Assembly: GCA_964023275.1 (NCBI GenBank)
Contig: OZ029919.1
Coordinates: 33,073,561-33,137,560, forward strand
Direction: 5' to 3'
Length of the DNA: 64,000 nt
Origin: Norana najaformis
Lineage: Eukaryota > Annelida > Clitellata > Crassiclitellata > Hormogastridae
The notes under the pieces were generated by a model that did not search any database, was not told the DNA's origin, and saw only the letters and a list, made by a program, of their open reading frames with translations. Positions 24,723-35,970 of this stretch are shown here, one piece after another. The position numbers were made by a program, and so were the translations under genes. How positions within the stretch are numbered: position 1 is the first letter of the stretch; every line of letters starts with the position of its first letter.

Positions 24723-25556
24723 TAACCGATCCTCCGCCAACGACAACACCGACAACCGTGGCAACCACTTCAACAACGACCACAACAACCGTGACAACCG
24801 TTGTTCCATCGACGGAACACCAACTTTCCAGACGAACACCCAAACTGGAAGGACCGAGGTCCACCTTAGGTCACGAGTTCCGTTCAGCAACCGAACGGCA
24901 GGAAGGAGTGGAGGAGCTCCAGGGACAAATTCGACAGAAACCGGTAACGGGTAACAAGGATGGCCACGAAAACGATCCAAGTAATTCGAGGTCCTCACAC
25001 GAAGGCACAGGTTCCGACACAGCGGAAGAACTGAGCCGTCGAGGAAGTGACCACGGAAAGGAACACCATCGGAAGTCCGGACAGGATGGATTTCACGACG
25101 AGGAATTGACTCGGACAGACAAAGGAAGACAAGGAAAGCCTCCGGGTCAGACGGAGGTGGACTCGACCCAGGGGACACCCAACAGGGACGATTTCTGGGA
25201 ATACGACAACGTCCTCAAGCAGTGGAGGCCGAAGAAGGGTCGACACTGGTCAGACGCCAGGCAGGACGGGTACTGGGTCAAGGACAAGGATGGTCAATCC
25301 ATCTGGCTCAGCAAACCAGACGTCGTTCCGGTAAACGGAACGCTCATTCCGAGTCGCGCTCCGGATGCCGATTACGAGGTAGATCCAGTGAATCCTGAAC
25401 ACCGGAAGTACCTCAGGGGCTCCTCGAAGGATGGTCAGCAGAAACGGAAACCGAACGGTTCCGATTCAAGGAGAAATGGAGGTGCAACGGGCAAAGACGA
25501 CATAAAAGCGGGTTCCTCGAGTCTGAACAAACTAAACACAACCAGAAGAAATGCAG
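24723..25556 (+). CDS. Exon 4 of secreted two-vWA protein: Thr-rich and charged linker
   Basis: This exon joins in frame (phase 1) and encodes residues 224-501. It opens with a Pro/Thr-rich stretch (about 225-250), which suggests a mucin-like O-glycosylated stalk. A long hydrophilic region rich in Gly, Asp, Glu, Lys and Arg follows, with no cysteine. An aromatic island at about residues 379-417 contains DFWEYDNVLKQWRPKKGRHW and a second YW-VKD-KDG-SIW pattern. I do not recognise a catalogued domain in it. The exon ends at ATGCAG|GTATGT, again phase 1. A flexible spacer between two vWA modules is typical of extracellular matrix or shell and cuticle matrix proteins, but that role is inference. 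Confidence 0.8.
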
Positions 25557-26117
25557 GTATGTCTGACTCTGGTTAAGCTTATATTTAGTCGCCGAGTGTC
25601 GTACATCGGTTCTATTCTATTCTACCTTATTCCGTTGTTCTATTCTATTCTGTTCTGTTATGTCACATTCTGTTTTATTTTATTCTATTCTATTCCGTTT
25701 TATACTCTATTGTATCTATTCCGTTCTGTTCAATTCTGTTCTGTTCTCTCCTATTCTATCCTATCCTATTCTCCTATATCCTATTCTGTTGTTCTAGATT
25801 ATTCTCTATTCTGTTTAATTCAATTCAATTCTATTCTATTATATTCTATTCTGTTCTGTTCTATTCTATTCTATTCTATTATAGTATGTTCTATTTTATT
25901 CTCTATTCTGTTCCACTCCATTCTGTTCTGTTTTTCTATGTTCTGTTCTATTCCCTTCTTTTCTCTTGAAGATAGACACCGTCCAAATTATCCTTCTATC
26001 CGTCCCTTACTCTCTCGCCCCTGCTGTAGCTAGAACCGCATTCGTTTACTCAAACCTCTTCACTGCTTACATTACCTGAACGAATGGGGAGCATGATGGA
26101 TCTAATTTCGCTTTCAG
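25557..26117. other. Intron 4 of two-vWA gene
   Basis: The intron runs from donor GTATGT to acceptor TCGCTTTCAG. It contains CTACCTTATTCCGTTGTTCT, a long TTCTATTCTGTT array and a block GATAGACACCGTCCAAATTA. Each has a counterpart in the same order in intron 3, so the two introns share an ancestral duplication. Confidence 0.8.
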
Positions 26118-26677
26118 CCTGTAAGCCAAAGACGCCGCTAGATGTCGTTTTCATGATCGACGCGAAGTCACGTGACAAGCGCCACACTCGCCATCTGTGG
26201 GAGGCAGTCCGAAACGTCGTTGGCCAGATGGACATGGACAACGGTCAGATGCGAGTCCAGTTTGTCCAGTCGTGCGCCAAGGCAGAACGGCTACGCAATC
26301 GGTTACCCACAAAGGCCTCTCTGCTGGACGCCCTCGAAGAAGTGGCAACGCTGCCCCCACGGTCAACAGCTGACCTCTTCGGCGCGATGACCGGCAAGCT
26401 GACCACGAACGGGAAGCCAGGGCGGAAGAGGATCGCGGTCTACCTCACTAATGGCCCTTCCGGGGACCTCGAAAGGACCCTAGAGGCCGTACAGGAGGCC
26501 AAGAATGTGCATGACATCGAAATGTTCACGATCGGGCTTGGCAAGGATCTGAATCCGGTCGAGCTCCGAGCGATTTCGAGCTGCGAAGTAAGCAATCACA
26601 TGTTCACCGCCAAGCACAGTTCCAAGGTCAAGGAACTGGCCAAGCAGCTAACGAAGTCGTTGTGTTCGGTGCGATAG
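26118..26677 (+). CDS. Exon 5 of secreted two-vWA protein: second vWA domain and stop
   Basis: This exon encodes residues 502-687, a second vWA domain, and ends in TAG. Its first strand, LDVVFMIDAKSRD, aligns with VMFLLDASNS of the first domain. Ser49 is replaced by Lys518 and Ser51 by Arg520. The TDG motif is changed to TNG in AVYLTNGPSGD. Three metal-site positions are therefore altered, and this domain probably does not bind a metal through MIDAS. Cys503 and Cys684 flank the domain as in the first copy. The fold looks preserved (IEMFTIGLGKDLNPVELRAI near the end). There is no transmembrane segment or GPI-like tail, so the protein is probably secreted. Confidence 0.88.
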
Positions 26678-28095
26678 AGGAAAGACGGAAATAACGAAAC
26701 GCACAAATGACTCTCATCGAAAAGGCCATCTCCACCACGAAGACTGTCTCTGAATTGAAGTACGAGTACGTTGTAGGATACGAAAACGAGAACAGCGTGT
26801 CCTATTGTGAGTTCGCAGTTGTAATGTACAGTTTGACCGAAATGCTGTGCAGGCTACGGTGTTTGTAAGCGAAAGATTAATTACTAATTCAATGCAGTGT
26901 ACATCTTGAACCAAATACTGTTAAAAGGTGTGTGAAGGGTTGACTAAAAGTATGCATACCTTGTACAAATCGAATGTAAATACTGTGTACATTGTGCTGA
27001 TGACGAAAGCAGTGTACTGACAGTACAGGTTAGGGTAAGGCCTCGGCTGAGTTCAACTTGTATTTACAACCGTTGTTTTGTTTTGAAAATCGTTTTATTG
27101 TGGACTGAAAGCCAGCAGTGTATAGGTTTATTACTGACGTCACACTTGCGTCACATTTTGAATAATTTCTCATGACTTGACCTAATTTTTTTATTCGTAT
27201 CTGGAGGGAATAGCAGGAAACTGAGGCTCGTTGACGGCGTTAATTGTGATTGGTTGGCTATAGCGGTACCATATCTTGATTGGTTGGCTTCAAATTTAAC
27301 AAGCTGTTGTTATGGTAACCTGCCTTTCTTTTTGTCCAGTGTGCATTGCCTTGGTCCTGACCCAGTTTCCTGGCTTCTGATTGAACAAGCAATTTTCTGT
27401 CCTCTTGTTATCTTTGTTTGGATCTTGCATTTTGTCTTTAGTACTGGTTGCTGGTATTCTTAAAGTAAAGTAGTATATCTATTTCCGAATTGTGTAACGT
27501 CTTGAAATAAGTAACAACTGAATATTTGAGTTACAAATAATTAATGCATAATCGATGATTGAGTCTAATGTTGAAATAGAAGAAACAGTTGAGCTTGAAT
27601 TTTTGTAGACAAAGGGTACTTGAATTTTTAATTTTAGGAAAATATCACTATTATTGAAATTTTTGGAAAATAGCACTAAAGGCAAATATGTCGAGTTACC
27701 ATAGGCGCCTAACATTAAATTTAGTGAATTAATTATATTTATTTAGAAAAAAATAGTAATAAAATAGTATTTTACAATTTTACTACATAGGACGTGTTGG
27801 TTTATAAGAGACGCACAACTGCTTCTAAAAGAAGCCTTAACAAGCCCAACTGGTTATTCAGTTAGATCTTGCGCCTGCAATTTTTCTGGCAGTATGGTTG
27901 GTTTTTGTGTACTTAATCGTTAAAAACTAATAAATTATGTATTTGGTGGTCATGCCGTGAACTAAAGGCAACAACCATTAATTAATTTAATTAATTAATA
28001 AGGTATTTAGATATCAGTCATAGCGCTAATTTAATTGAAATTCGCCTCAAAAGCTCAGGTAGCTTGAAACTGATGTCTGTAATTATTTGTGAAGT
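26678..28095. other. 3' flank of the two-vWA gene, no gene recognised
   Basis: Mostly unique AT-rich sequence. A CRE octamer TGACGTCA starts at 27135. Two copies of GATTGGTTGGCT (inverted CCAAT boxes) lie at about 27249 and 27279. AATAAA occurs at about 27754, far downstream of the stop. Open frames at 27254-27463 and 27479-27715 have no recognisable domain. Confidence 0.55.
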
Positions 28096-28109
28096 GAGAT
28101 GAGAGAGAC

Positions 28110-28170
<61 letters not shown>

Positions 28171-28235
28171 GACAGAGACAGACAGAGAGACAGACAAGAC
28201 AGAGAGACAGACAGAGAGAGACAGAGAGAGAGTTC
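28096..28235. repeat. (GACA)n microsatellite
   Basis: GACA/GAGA tetranucleotide run. The reverse-strand open frames over it are artefacts. Confidence 0.95.
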
Positions 28236-28819
28236 TGGAAACCGGTTGTAATGAATTGCGTAGATGTAGTTTGGTTGTAGAATTCAAAACAAATAGTGTC
28301 TAGGTATATTGTACGCAGGTTTGATGACGAAAAATTTTTGCTGTACAATTCCATACATGAATCATACAGTGATACTGAAAACACGACGTGTACTAACAGT
28401 ATCCGATTAGGGCTTGAATGGGTGTTATTTCAACGAATTGACACTGGTGTTTCCCACGGAGTACTGTGAATAGAACTTTAAAAGTTTTGGCTGATTTTGT
28501 TATTTTTCACGAATAAGTAAGTAAGTAAGTACTGCATTTGTTAATTCGATTATTAGTTAGCTACCGGTTTAATTGTTATTCTGCAGGTCTGTGTCATGTG
28601 AACTAGTAAAGCATAATGTCGACGATCTTTTATTCGTGTTATTTTATTCATGCCGAATGAAGGCTGCTTGTAGGATGTTTGGTTCTGATTTTTTAGGATT
28701 TTTATTTAACTTTCAGCATTTTGTACGTCTGTTTACATCTAATAGGTTTTGGTGTTAAAGATTAGGCATTTTCTGGCTGGCCCATTGCATCAGCGCTTGC
28801 AGACTGCAGGCGATTGAAT

Positions 28820-29130
28820 TTTTGTGGCTTACTGAATGCAGGTTAATGGGTAACTGTGGCTTACTACATCTATATGAATGGTTAATTGTGGCTTGCACCA
28901 GGCTAATGGTTTAGTGTGGCTTATTAAAACCACATGAATGGTTAATTGTTGGTTACTGCATCTATATGAATGGTTAATTGTGGCTTACTAAATCTAGATG
29001 AATATAATTTGTTCTGTTCCACTAAATACAGGTGAATAAATGTTTGTGGCTTACTAATCCAGGTGAATGGCTTGTTCTGATCTACTAAATCCAGGTGAAT
29101 GATATATTATGGCTTACGGAATCCGTGTAA
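28820..29130. repeat. Degenerate minisatellite of about 37 bp
   Basis: Many imperfect copies of a unit like GTGGCTTACTAAATCTAGAT followed by GAATGGTTAATT. The region 28236-28819 has no recognised gene. Confidence 0.8.
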
Positions 29131-29399
29131 ATATTGTTTTGGCAAAAGTTACAGAATTACATATGTTTTTATCCTCGAACAACCAGCTTCTCGATTCTTT
29201 CTTTGTAATTTTGTAATCGTTATTGATTGCATTGTATAGCGCTACATAACTGGTACAAAAATATACATATGACCTTCACAAATGCGTGATTTTTAGAGAC
29301 AAGATATTTCTAGCAAAAAACGGCAAAAGATTTGAACAAAGTGATATCAACAAAGGAGCGCTGTTTAGCTGTTTGGTACGTTAGTACGCTAGAAATTTC

Positions 29400-29770
29400 T
29401 GAGATTAGATTAGATTAGACAACGTTAGATTATAGACAAGATCAGACTACTTTAGACTAAACTTCTGTAGCTGCTTTTAATTACTAATACCTCTCTACGA
29501 TTAGACCAAGGAAGATTAGATTAGATTAGATTACGTAAGACTAAATTTCTATAGCTCCTTTTATAACTAATACCTCTCTAAGATTAGATCAAGGAAGATT
29601 AGATTAGATTACGTAAAATTAAATTTCTATAGCTTCTTTTAATAACTAGTACTTCTCTACGATTAGATCAGGCAAGATTAGATTAGATTAGATTACGTAA
29701 GACTAAATTTCCTTAGTTCCTTTTATTAACTAATACAGTACCTCTCTAGGATTAGATCAGGCTAGCTTAG
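29400..29770. repeat. Tandem repeat of about 105-115 bp, four units
   Basis: Each unit contains a GATTAGATTAGATTACG run, then AAATTTCTATAGCTCCTTTT and AACTAATACCTCTCTA. The units differ by substitutions and small indels. Confidence 0.85.
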
Positions 29771-31189
29771 ATTACAGAGCGGGTGGCAAGTCCTCTCCCA
29801 ACCCGCCTGGTCTTCCACCGACAGTGTGTACGTTAAGCGTACTCATTTTACAGCTGCGTTCGCTAGATAGCGCAAGTGAACCAAAAATCTCGCAAGGCAG
29901 GATTGACCTTTGCCGACTCGGTTTCTGCTGAGTCACGGTTCAACTGGCTCGCTTATTTATCGTAATTTTATAGCGCTCAATCAATGGGTAACTGCGCGTG
30001 TAATGGCTGCGGCAGGCGACCGACCATAAGCTATTAACCCCAGGCTTCTCATGGCTATCGCTGTGCAGGAAATTAACGCATTCGATGTACTTTTAGCAGC
30101 ATTATCGCGCAATCGATACCAGGTAAAGGGCAAATCGCACCATATTAGTTTAGATTAGTCTGCTAGCTCAACTGGAACTGTTAAGGTAGTGTCGAAGTCA
30201 TTCGCCCTGGCAGCCATGAGATGTCGTTAAACACTGAACTGCTAATAATGTTAGGATTTGTTTGGACACCTTTAAATCGCGTTTTCTTGGTATTATATAA
30301 TAGGCGTTTTCGTCGAGGGTGAGTAGTGAAAAACCATTTCCCCTGTAAATCGGGTGATATCGACGTCCACACTGTTATGTCGTCGTTCAACTCTGAATAA
30401 TAATAATAACCCCAGCAGATGGCGCTGTGGGCGAGCAATAGCAGTTTGCTATCGATTGGTAAGACGTCTTAACGCCCTCTTTTTCTTAGCCTCGGCATAT
30501 GAAGGGTATAAATCGAGTAATGTCGTCATCCACGGCTGTGATAGGCACTGTTATGTCGTTCAAATCTGAATATCACTACTAGCAGATAGCGCGACTGGCG
30601 AGAAATAGTAGTTTCTGTTTAAAGCAGTCCCTTAAGCTAGCCACCAACCGTCTTCGCCGATCGGCGCATGACCAAAGCCAACCGTCCATTACCAATGTCG
30701 TCTGCTCGGTGACGTCAGCCAATGTTCAATTTTCAAATCTGCTCTGTCATCCTTTGTGTAATCGTCATGTAGGCTATAATCTGCCGATGCTGACGTGGCA
30801 CAGTCCCAAATCATTAAGCCCATTTTTCTACTTAACTTGGCCGTGTTCTATAGTCTAGCTATTGCACTTACATGTTGGCCTGCCTACTGAACTATCCTAA
30901 CTACAGCTTCTATATAAAAAATCTACTACTATCAACAAACTATACTAAACTACTGTACACTAAAAAAAGTAGGTAAGTGAGCTGATCTCAGCTTAGCTCA
31001 ACAAATGCAATTGTGAATTAAAGGGAGGGTCGCTAGAATAAGTTAATTCAACACTTCGATTTATATACCTAAACTGCAGCTTAAGTTTTGAGTTGGAAGT
31101 AACTATTAACGCACAGTTAAATACAGAGATTGATTCATTGATTGAAATCCTGATTTACTGCACTAAGATGCTTCCGAAAACAAATTTTT
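29771..31189. other. Intergenic, no gene recognised
   Basis: GCGTTCGCTAGATAGCGC at about 29858 and TTTATAGCGCTCAATCAATG at about 29967 are repeat-like. A motif ATGAGATGTCGTTAAACACT at about 30210 belongs to the family at 59530-60440. A composite TGACGTCAGCCAAT at 30710-30723 combines a CRE with a CCAAT box. No exon was identified. Confidence 0.5.
30710..30723. promoter_or_regulatory. CRE plus CCAAT composite site
   Basis: TGACGTCA is immediately followed by GCCAAT. This pairing is common in animal promoters. There is no clear exon within a few hundred bases on either side, so it is only a candidate site. Confidence 0.35.
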
Positions 31190-31660
31190 AGCAACTCTTT
31201 TCTAGCTACTGACTAACCTACCGATCGACCGACCGATTGATTGATTGATTGACTGACTGACCGATGAATGATTAATTAATTGACTTGATTGATTGACTGA
31301 CCGATGAATAACTAATTGATTGATTTGATTGACCGATGAATAATTGATTAATTGATTGATTGATTGATCAGCCCACCATCCATTCGTCAATTATTTCATT
31401 GATTTTTACATTCATTAATTCATTAACTCATTCCTTCATTCATCGATTCATTCATTCCTTCTTTCATTCATTCATTTATTTATTTATTCGTTCACTGATT
31501 GTTTAATTGACTGACTGACTGACTGACTGACTGACTGACTGACTGACTGACTGACTGACTGACTGACTGACTGACTGACTGACTGACTGACTGACTGACT
31601 GACTGACTGACTGACTCACTCACTCACTCACTCACTCACTCACTCACTCACTCACTAACT

Positions 31661-31691
<31 letters not shown>

Positions 31692-31775
31692 ATAACTCAC
31701 TCACTCACTCATTAACTCACTCACTCACTCACTCACTCACTCATTCACTCACTCACTCACTCATTGATTGAATGG
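31190..31775. repeat. Long tetranucleotide block (GATT)n, (GACT)n, (CACT)n, (AACT)n
   Basis: About 580 bp of tetranucleotide repeats that change unit in steps: GATT/GATG, then ATTC, then about 110 bp of pure GACT (31510-31615), then CACT, AACT and CACT again. Confidence 0.97.
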
Positions 31776-32279
31776 TTGTTCGATGTTTTAATTCTTACCC
31801 CATTTGGTGCACTATGTTCCATTTCTCGACACCGAAAGCAGTCGTTACAGTTCGGCTATCGATCTAACAGAACAGGGCTTAGTGAATGAACGCTTGTACA
31901 TCTGCCTGTAAATGTAAATCTCCGATTATTATCTGCGCCACATAAAAGCCGCGTCAGTGAGACCAGCTTATTCACAGGCGCTATATCAAATCAAGTCCGC
32001 GCTTCGAACAATCGCGTTTAACAAACGTTTTGCACGAACGTTTGAATAAACGCATTGAACAATCGCTACTTCGAACAAACATTTTGGATAAACGCATTCA
32101 ACAAAACTCTATAAACAAACACTAAACCACAGTCTGGGATAAACCCGTTTAAGAAACTCTGGTGAAAACGTGAGAGAAGTCACGACTGTAGTGTCATCAT
32201 ACTTCTAGCTTCTTCTAGCGACGTCACCAAAACAAGCATCATTCGAACTCACCAACACTTGACCCCTTGCAATCTCTGC

Positions 32280-32565
32280 ACAGGTCTTTCACTCAAAACT
32301 GAAAACACTCCTCTTCCACAAATCCTCTCCTGATTCTTCCTCTTCCCCTTATCTCACTTTCCGGTTCAATTCCAAACACCATCCACCGTAGCCGTCTGAC
32401 TGCCTGCCTGACTCTTCGATCTTAACCTGGAACCGAACCCTTCCTGCCTAAAGATTTCGTTTTGACTGAGGGGCTGGTTAATAAGCTGGTTCCCGCGACT
32501 AAGCTTTCGTTGGGCGCTGTAGAAATCGCGAGCTTACGATTACGAATACGATTTATTCAAATTAC
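32280..32565 (+). mobile_element. tRNA-like SINE (family B), copy with upstream extension
   Basis: The head CCACCGTAGCCGTCTGACTG and body match the copy at 5685, and the tail GTTGGGCGCTGTAGAAATC plus GATTAC units follows. An upstream extension around CTCCTCTTCCACAAATCCTC is shared with the copy at 62870. The extension reads like the LKTxLF tail of many LINE reverse transcriptases, so the element may be a LINE 3' end with a tRNA-like segment. Confidence 0.7.
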
Positions 32566-33420
32566 GTCATCATTTAAAACTATACAGTCACTAACTAACT
32601 ACAAGATGTTTGTTCAGTGCTTCATGAATATTAATGACATCATGAATATTAATGAATAATAACAATAATAAAACTGGCCTATCTCGCGCACAGCATCTGA
32701 GCGCTAGTTCAGCAAAAACGTCCCTTCTGAGCAAAATCCGCTGTTGCCTCACGTGTCTTCCCCTACTTCCTCCTTTCCTTCGCCTTCATCTCCCGTTCCC
32801 TGCCAACACTCGTCCTCTCCTCTTTAGCTACGGGCCATGAAAGCAGCTTCCAAAAACACTCTCTATTATTCGCGAGGTGGCGCCACTGCCGACCATGCAC
32901 TTACAAACACGTCTAAGCGTGTGATCGTATAGATCTAACCATTTGCGTAGCGCTCTCAAGAGCCCCACAAAAGCCCTGCGTATGTGATGTATACGGCTTC
33001 AAAGAGCTTAAACTCTGTTGATTCAGCGCCGTCACAAAGCCAAATGCAGGCCACATAGGAAGCACTTGTTCAAATTTTCTCAATAAAGTTGACGTCTGTC
33101 AATCATCGCCATGGTAACGCCTACCGGTAGCAACGGCATCGATCACCCTCAGAGACACGGATGTCCTGTTGTTAGACCGGTCGAAGCTTTTCCTGTCTAA
33201 GTATTAGCATCCCAAGGGAAAGCCTAATTTAAGAGCCTTTATATATAGGCGCTTGGCTTGGCTTTTCGGCAACGGGTCTTTTCAGCTAAAATTCTGTTGA
33301 CAGGAAACAAGGAAATTATATGCAGCTTGGTCATATTGCGATGTTCCTCTTTGTTTACTTGCCTTTGTCTCTCCGCCCCTCTGTCTCACTCTGTGTTTTT
33401 GTATCGTTCTCATTCTCTGT
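32566..33420. other. Intergenic, no gene recognised
   Basis: A tandem duplication of TTCATGAATATTAATGA lies at about 32622-32655. I see no exon in the remainder. Confidence 0.5.
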
Positions 33421-33492
33421 CTCACTCATTCATTCTTTCTCTCTTTATCTTTCTCTCCCTCTCTCCCTTTCTCCTTCCAACTTTCCGCCCTT

Positions 33493-33544
<52 letters not shown>

Positions 33545-33665
33545 ACTGTTTTCCTGTCTCTGTCTGTGTCTATGGCTGTGTGTCTGTGTGTGTCTGTGTG
33601 TGTGTCTGTGTGTGTTCGTGTGTCTGTGTGTGTGTCTGTCTGCCTGTCTCTTCCTCCTTTTACCT
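33421..33665. repeat. (CT)n and (TGTC)n pyrimidine tract
   Basis: CTCT, TCTG and TGTG runs. All overlapping open frames are artefacts. Confidence 0.95.
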
Positions 33666-33954
33666 CTCATCTATAGCCATCTATCTCTTAATCTTTTGTT
33701 CTGTTCTCTTGTTTCCCTTCTTTTCTGTCTTTATCTATCCGTCTTTTAGTGCGTCTGTTTGTCTCTCTATGTCCCTCCCTCTTTTTCTCGTCCTTTTCCC
33801 CTCTTCCTCTTCCTTTGTCCCTTTTTCATCCTTAACCTCCTAGGCTTAAGCTTAGGCCTATATTTAGATGATCTTACGTAATGATAAATCGATAGCAAGC
33901 CAATGTAAGCGGATACTATCTGTTCCTGCATCCGTGCATTGTGTCGGGAATACG

Positions 33955-34065
33955 TTCTGGTCTTTAGCTGCGTCCAGGTTTCAGACTGGTTCAATCTCTA
34001 GACTGGTTCAATCTCTAGATTGGTTCAATCTCAAGATTGGTCCAATCTCCACATCGGTCCTGTCT
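33955..34065. repeat. 18-bp minisatellite (GACTGGTTCAATCTCTAG)
   Basis: Five units of about 18 bp. Looser copies continue at about 34300-34450, including AGATTGGTCTAACCTCCAG. Confidence 0.85.
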
Positions 34066-34421
34066 GTTATGGGATCCAAGGATGGGTCCCCAATATGACA
34101 TGTTAATATATAAAAGATCCCTGAAGATGGAACATCCGGGTTCTAGGGAGGCAAGAAGCGTTGAGGGAATTTATTTTGTGTTGGAGATTTTAGATAAGTG
34201 ATATAAAATAGAAGGTGTCTAATCAACACATAATGTTGAACACATTTATGCAATATCGTAACACTGTCCAAGCTCCGGGTCGACCTGGTACAAAATTTAG
34301 ATCGGTTCAGTCTGTAGGTTTTTGGAGAATTTATTTATGATGTTTTCTGCATTTATATAGCGCCCACAAACGAGCACCTAGATCGTTCCAGTTTATCTAT
34401 GGGTAAAGTTTTTAGCTTGGT

Positions 34422-34739
34422 TCATTTTCTAGATTGGTCTAACCTCCAGTGTAGTCGTAGGATAGGGCCAGTTGTTAAAACAGGTCTGGCAGTCTCCCGA
34501 AGGAGACACAAGTCAATCGCTGAAATGACAAGCCAAATCCCAACAGAAGGAGCTGCAAACATCCACTCTATTTCGTCATGAACCTCTCCCTCAATTGGGG
34601 GACAGTACAATACACTTAGAACTCTCTGTCCACTCATCAAAGCAAAACCCACGGGACGACCAAAGCCACCCACCAGATCAGCCAAACAGCTAACCCATGT
34701 CCATACACTGAAGCCAAATTTCAAATCTCGATAAAACAC
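34422..34739 (-). other. Unidentified minus-strand open frame, possible exon or transposon piece
   Basis: A 105-codon frame with unusually balanced composition for this window (YRDLKFGFSVWTWVSCLADL, then GFGRPVGFALMSG). It is preceded on the minus strand by TAATCTAAAG, which could be an acceptor. Hydrophobic stretches suggest membrane segments. I do not recognise the family. It could be a lone exon, part of a transposon, or chance. Confidence 0.25.
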
Positions 34740-34889
34740 CTTTAGATTATTACTAGTACTCTGTTAAGGCCAGGGTGCTATTGCTAGATGTCATTAGTGG
34801 GGAAGAGACCTATGGACAGGGGCGAAATCTGTGGGGAAAATGTAGACAGTCTTAACCAGTGGAGAAAACATTCTTTCACCTTGTTTAAG

Positions 34890-35240
34890 TATTAATTTAT
34901 GCATGCATGTATGCTGGTATCCATGTGCGTATGTGTGCATGTATGTATGTATGTGTGTATGTGTGTTTGTATGTATGCATGTATGTATGTACGTATGTAT
35001 GTATACATATATATATATATGTATCCATATGTTTATGTATGTATGTATGTATGTGTCTATGTATGCATGTATGTATGCATGGATGTATGTATGTCTGTAT
35101 GTATGTATGTATGTGTGTGTATGTATGTATGTATGTTTATATGCATGTATTACGTATATATGCATGTATGTACCTACCTACGTAGGTATGCTTGTACGTA
35201 TGTCGTTGTGTCTATGTGTATGTGTGGGCATGTGTTTGCC
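34890..35240. repeat. (TATG)n microsatellite
   Basis: TATG/CATG/TGTG units over about 350 bp. Open frames of Cys, Met, Tyr and Val in all phases are artefacts. Confidence 0.95.
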
Positions 35241-35399
35241 TGCGTGTTTGTTTCCAAGGTGTGACCTGCTGTTGACGCGGGCAACCGTCAGTCACACCTG
35301 CTTATTAAGGGGTGAAGCCTTATACGTCAGCGCGTGGCATGTTGGCCGTGATGTCCTCTTCTGTCTCTGCCCATTCCACCCCAGAACCCTTTGGGGGGC

Positions 35400-35970
35400 A
35401 GGGAATTAGGGAGGAAGAGAGGCAGGAAGGGAGAGAAGGAGGAAGGAAGGGAGGGAGAGGGCCAGTCTACCGATCGATCATGAGATGACTGCTGCTGAGC
35501 TGGATTGATGGATGGAAGAATGGATGGAGGAAGGTGGGAGGAAGATGGGGAGGCGGGGAACAAGTTGGACACAGGGAGAAGTACGAGACGGAGGAGGAGC
35601 TGAAGCGAGAGGAGGTGGAGTATGAGGAAGAGTAGGAGGAGGAAGACGAGAAGAGGAAGATGACGACGAGGAGGAGGAAAGGAAGCGAAAGAAGATGGGG
35701 AAAAGGAAACGGAAGCCAGGAGAACGAAGAGTGCGAGTTTCGAGAAAGAGGAAGAGGAGGAAAAGGAGGATGAAGAGAAGGAAGGGGAAAAGCAGGAGAA
35801 AAAGGAGGATAAAGAGAATGAGCCTAAAGAGGAGAATGAGGAGGAAAAGGAGGAGAAAGAGAAGGAGGAAGAGGTGAAGGAGGGGAATAAGAAGGAAGAG
35901 GAGGAGGAGGCAGATGGAGAGGAGAAAGAGGAGGAGGAGGTTGTGCAGAAAGAGAAGGAGTAAGTGGAAA
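35400..35970. repeat. Purine tract (GGA/GAA)n
   Basis: About 570 bp of almost pure purine on the plus strand (GAGGAG, AAGGAG). Both strands stay open, giving Arg/Lys/Glu-rich frames on plus and Ser/Phe-rich frames on minus. The absence of unit structure at codon level argues against coding. Confidence 0.9.

Noticed and set aside
24696..25178. A 160-codon minus-strand frame opposite the linker exon
   Set aside because: It is the shadow of exon 4, whose phase, splice sites and composition fit the vWA gene.
31505..31620. Direct repeats resembling a CRISPR or satellite array
   Set aside because: Pure GACT microsatellite without spacers.
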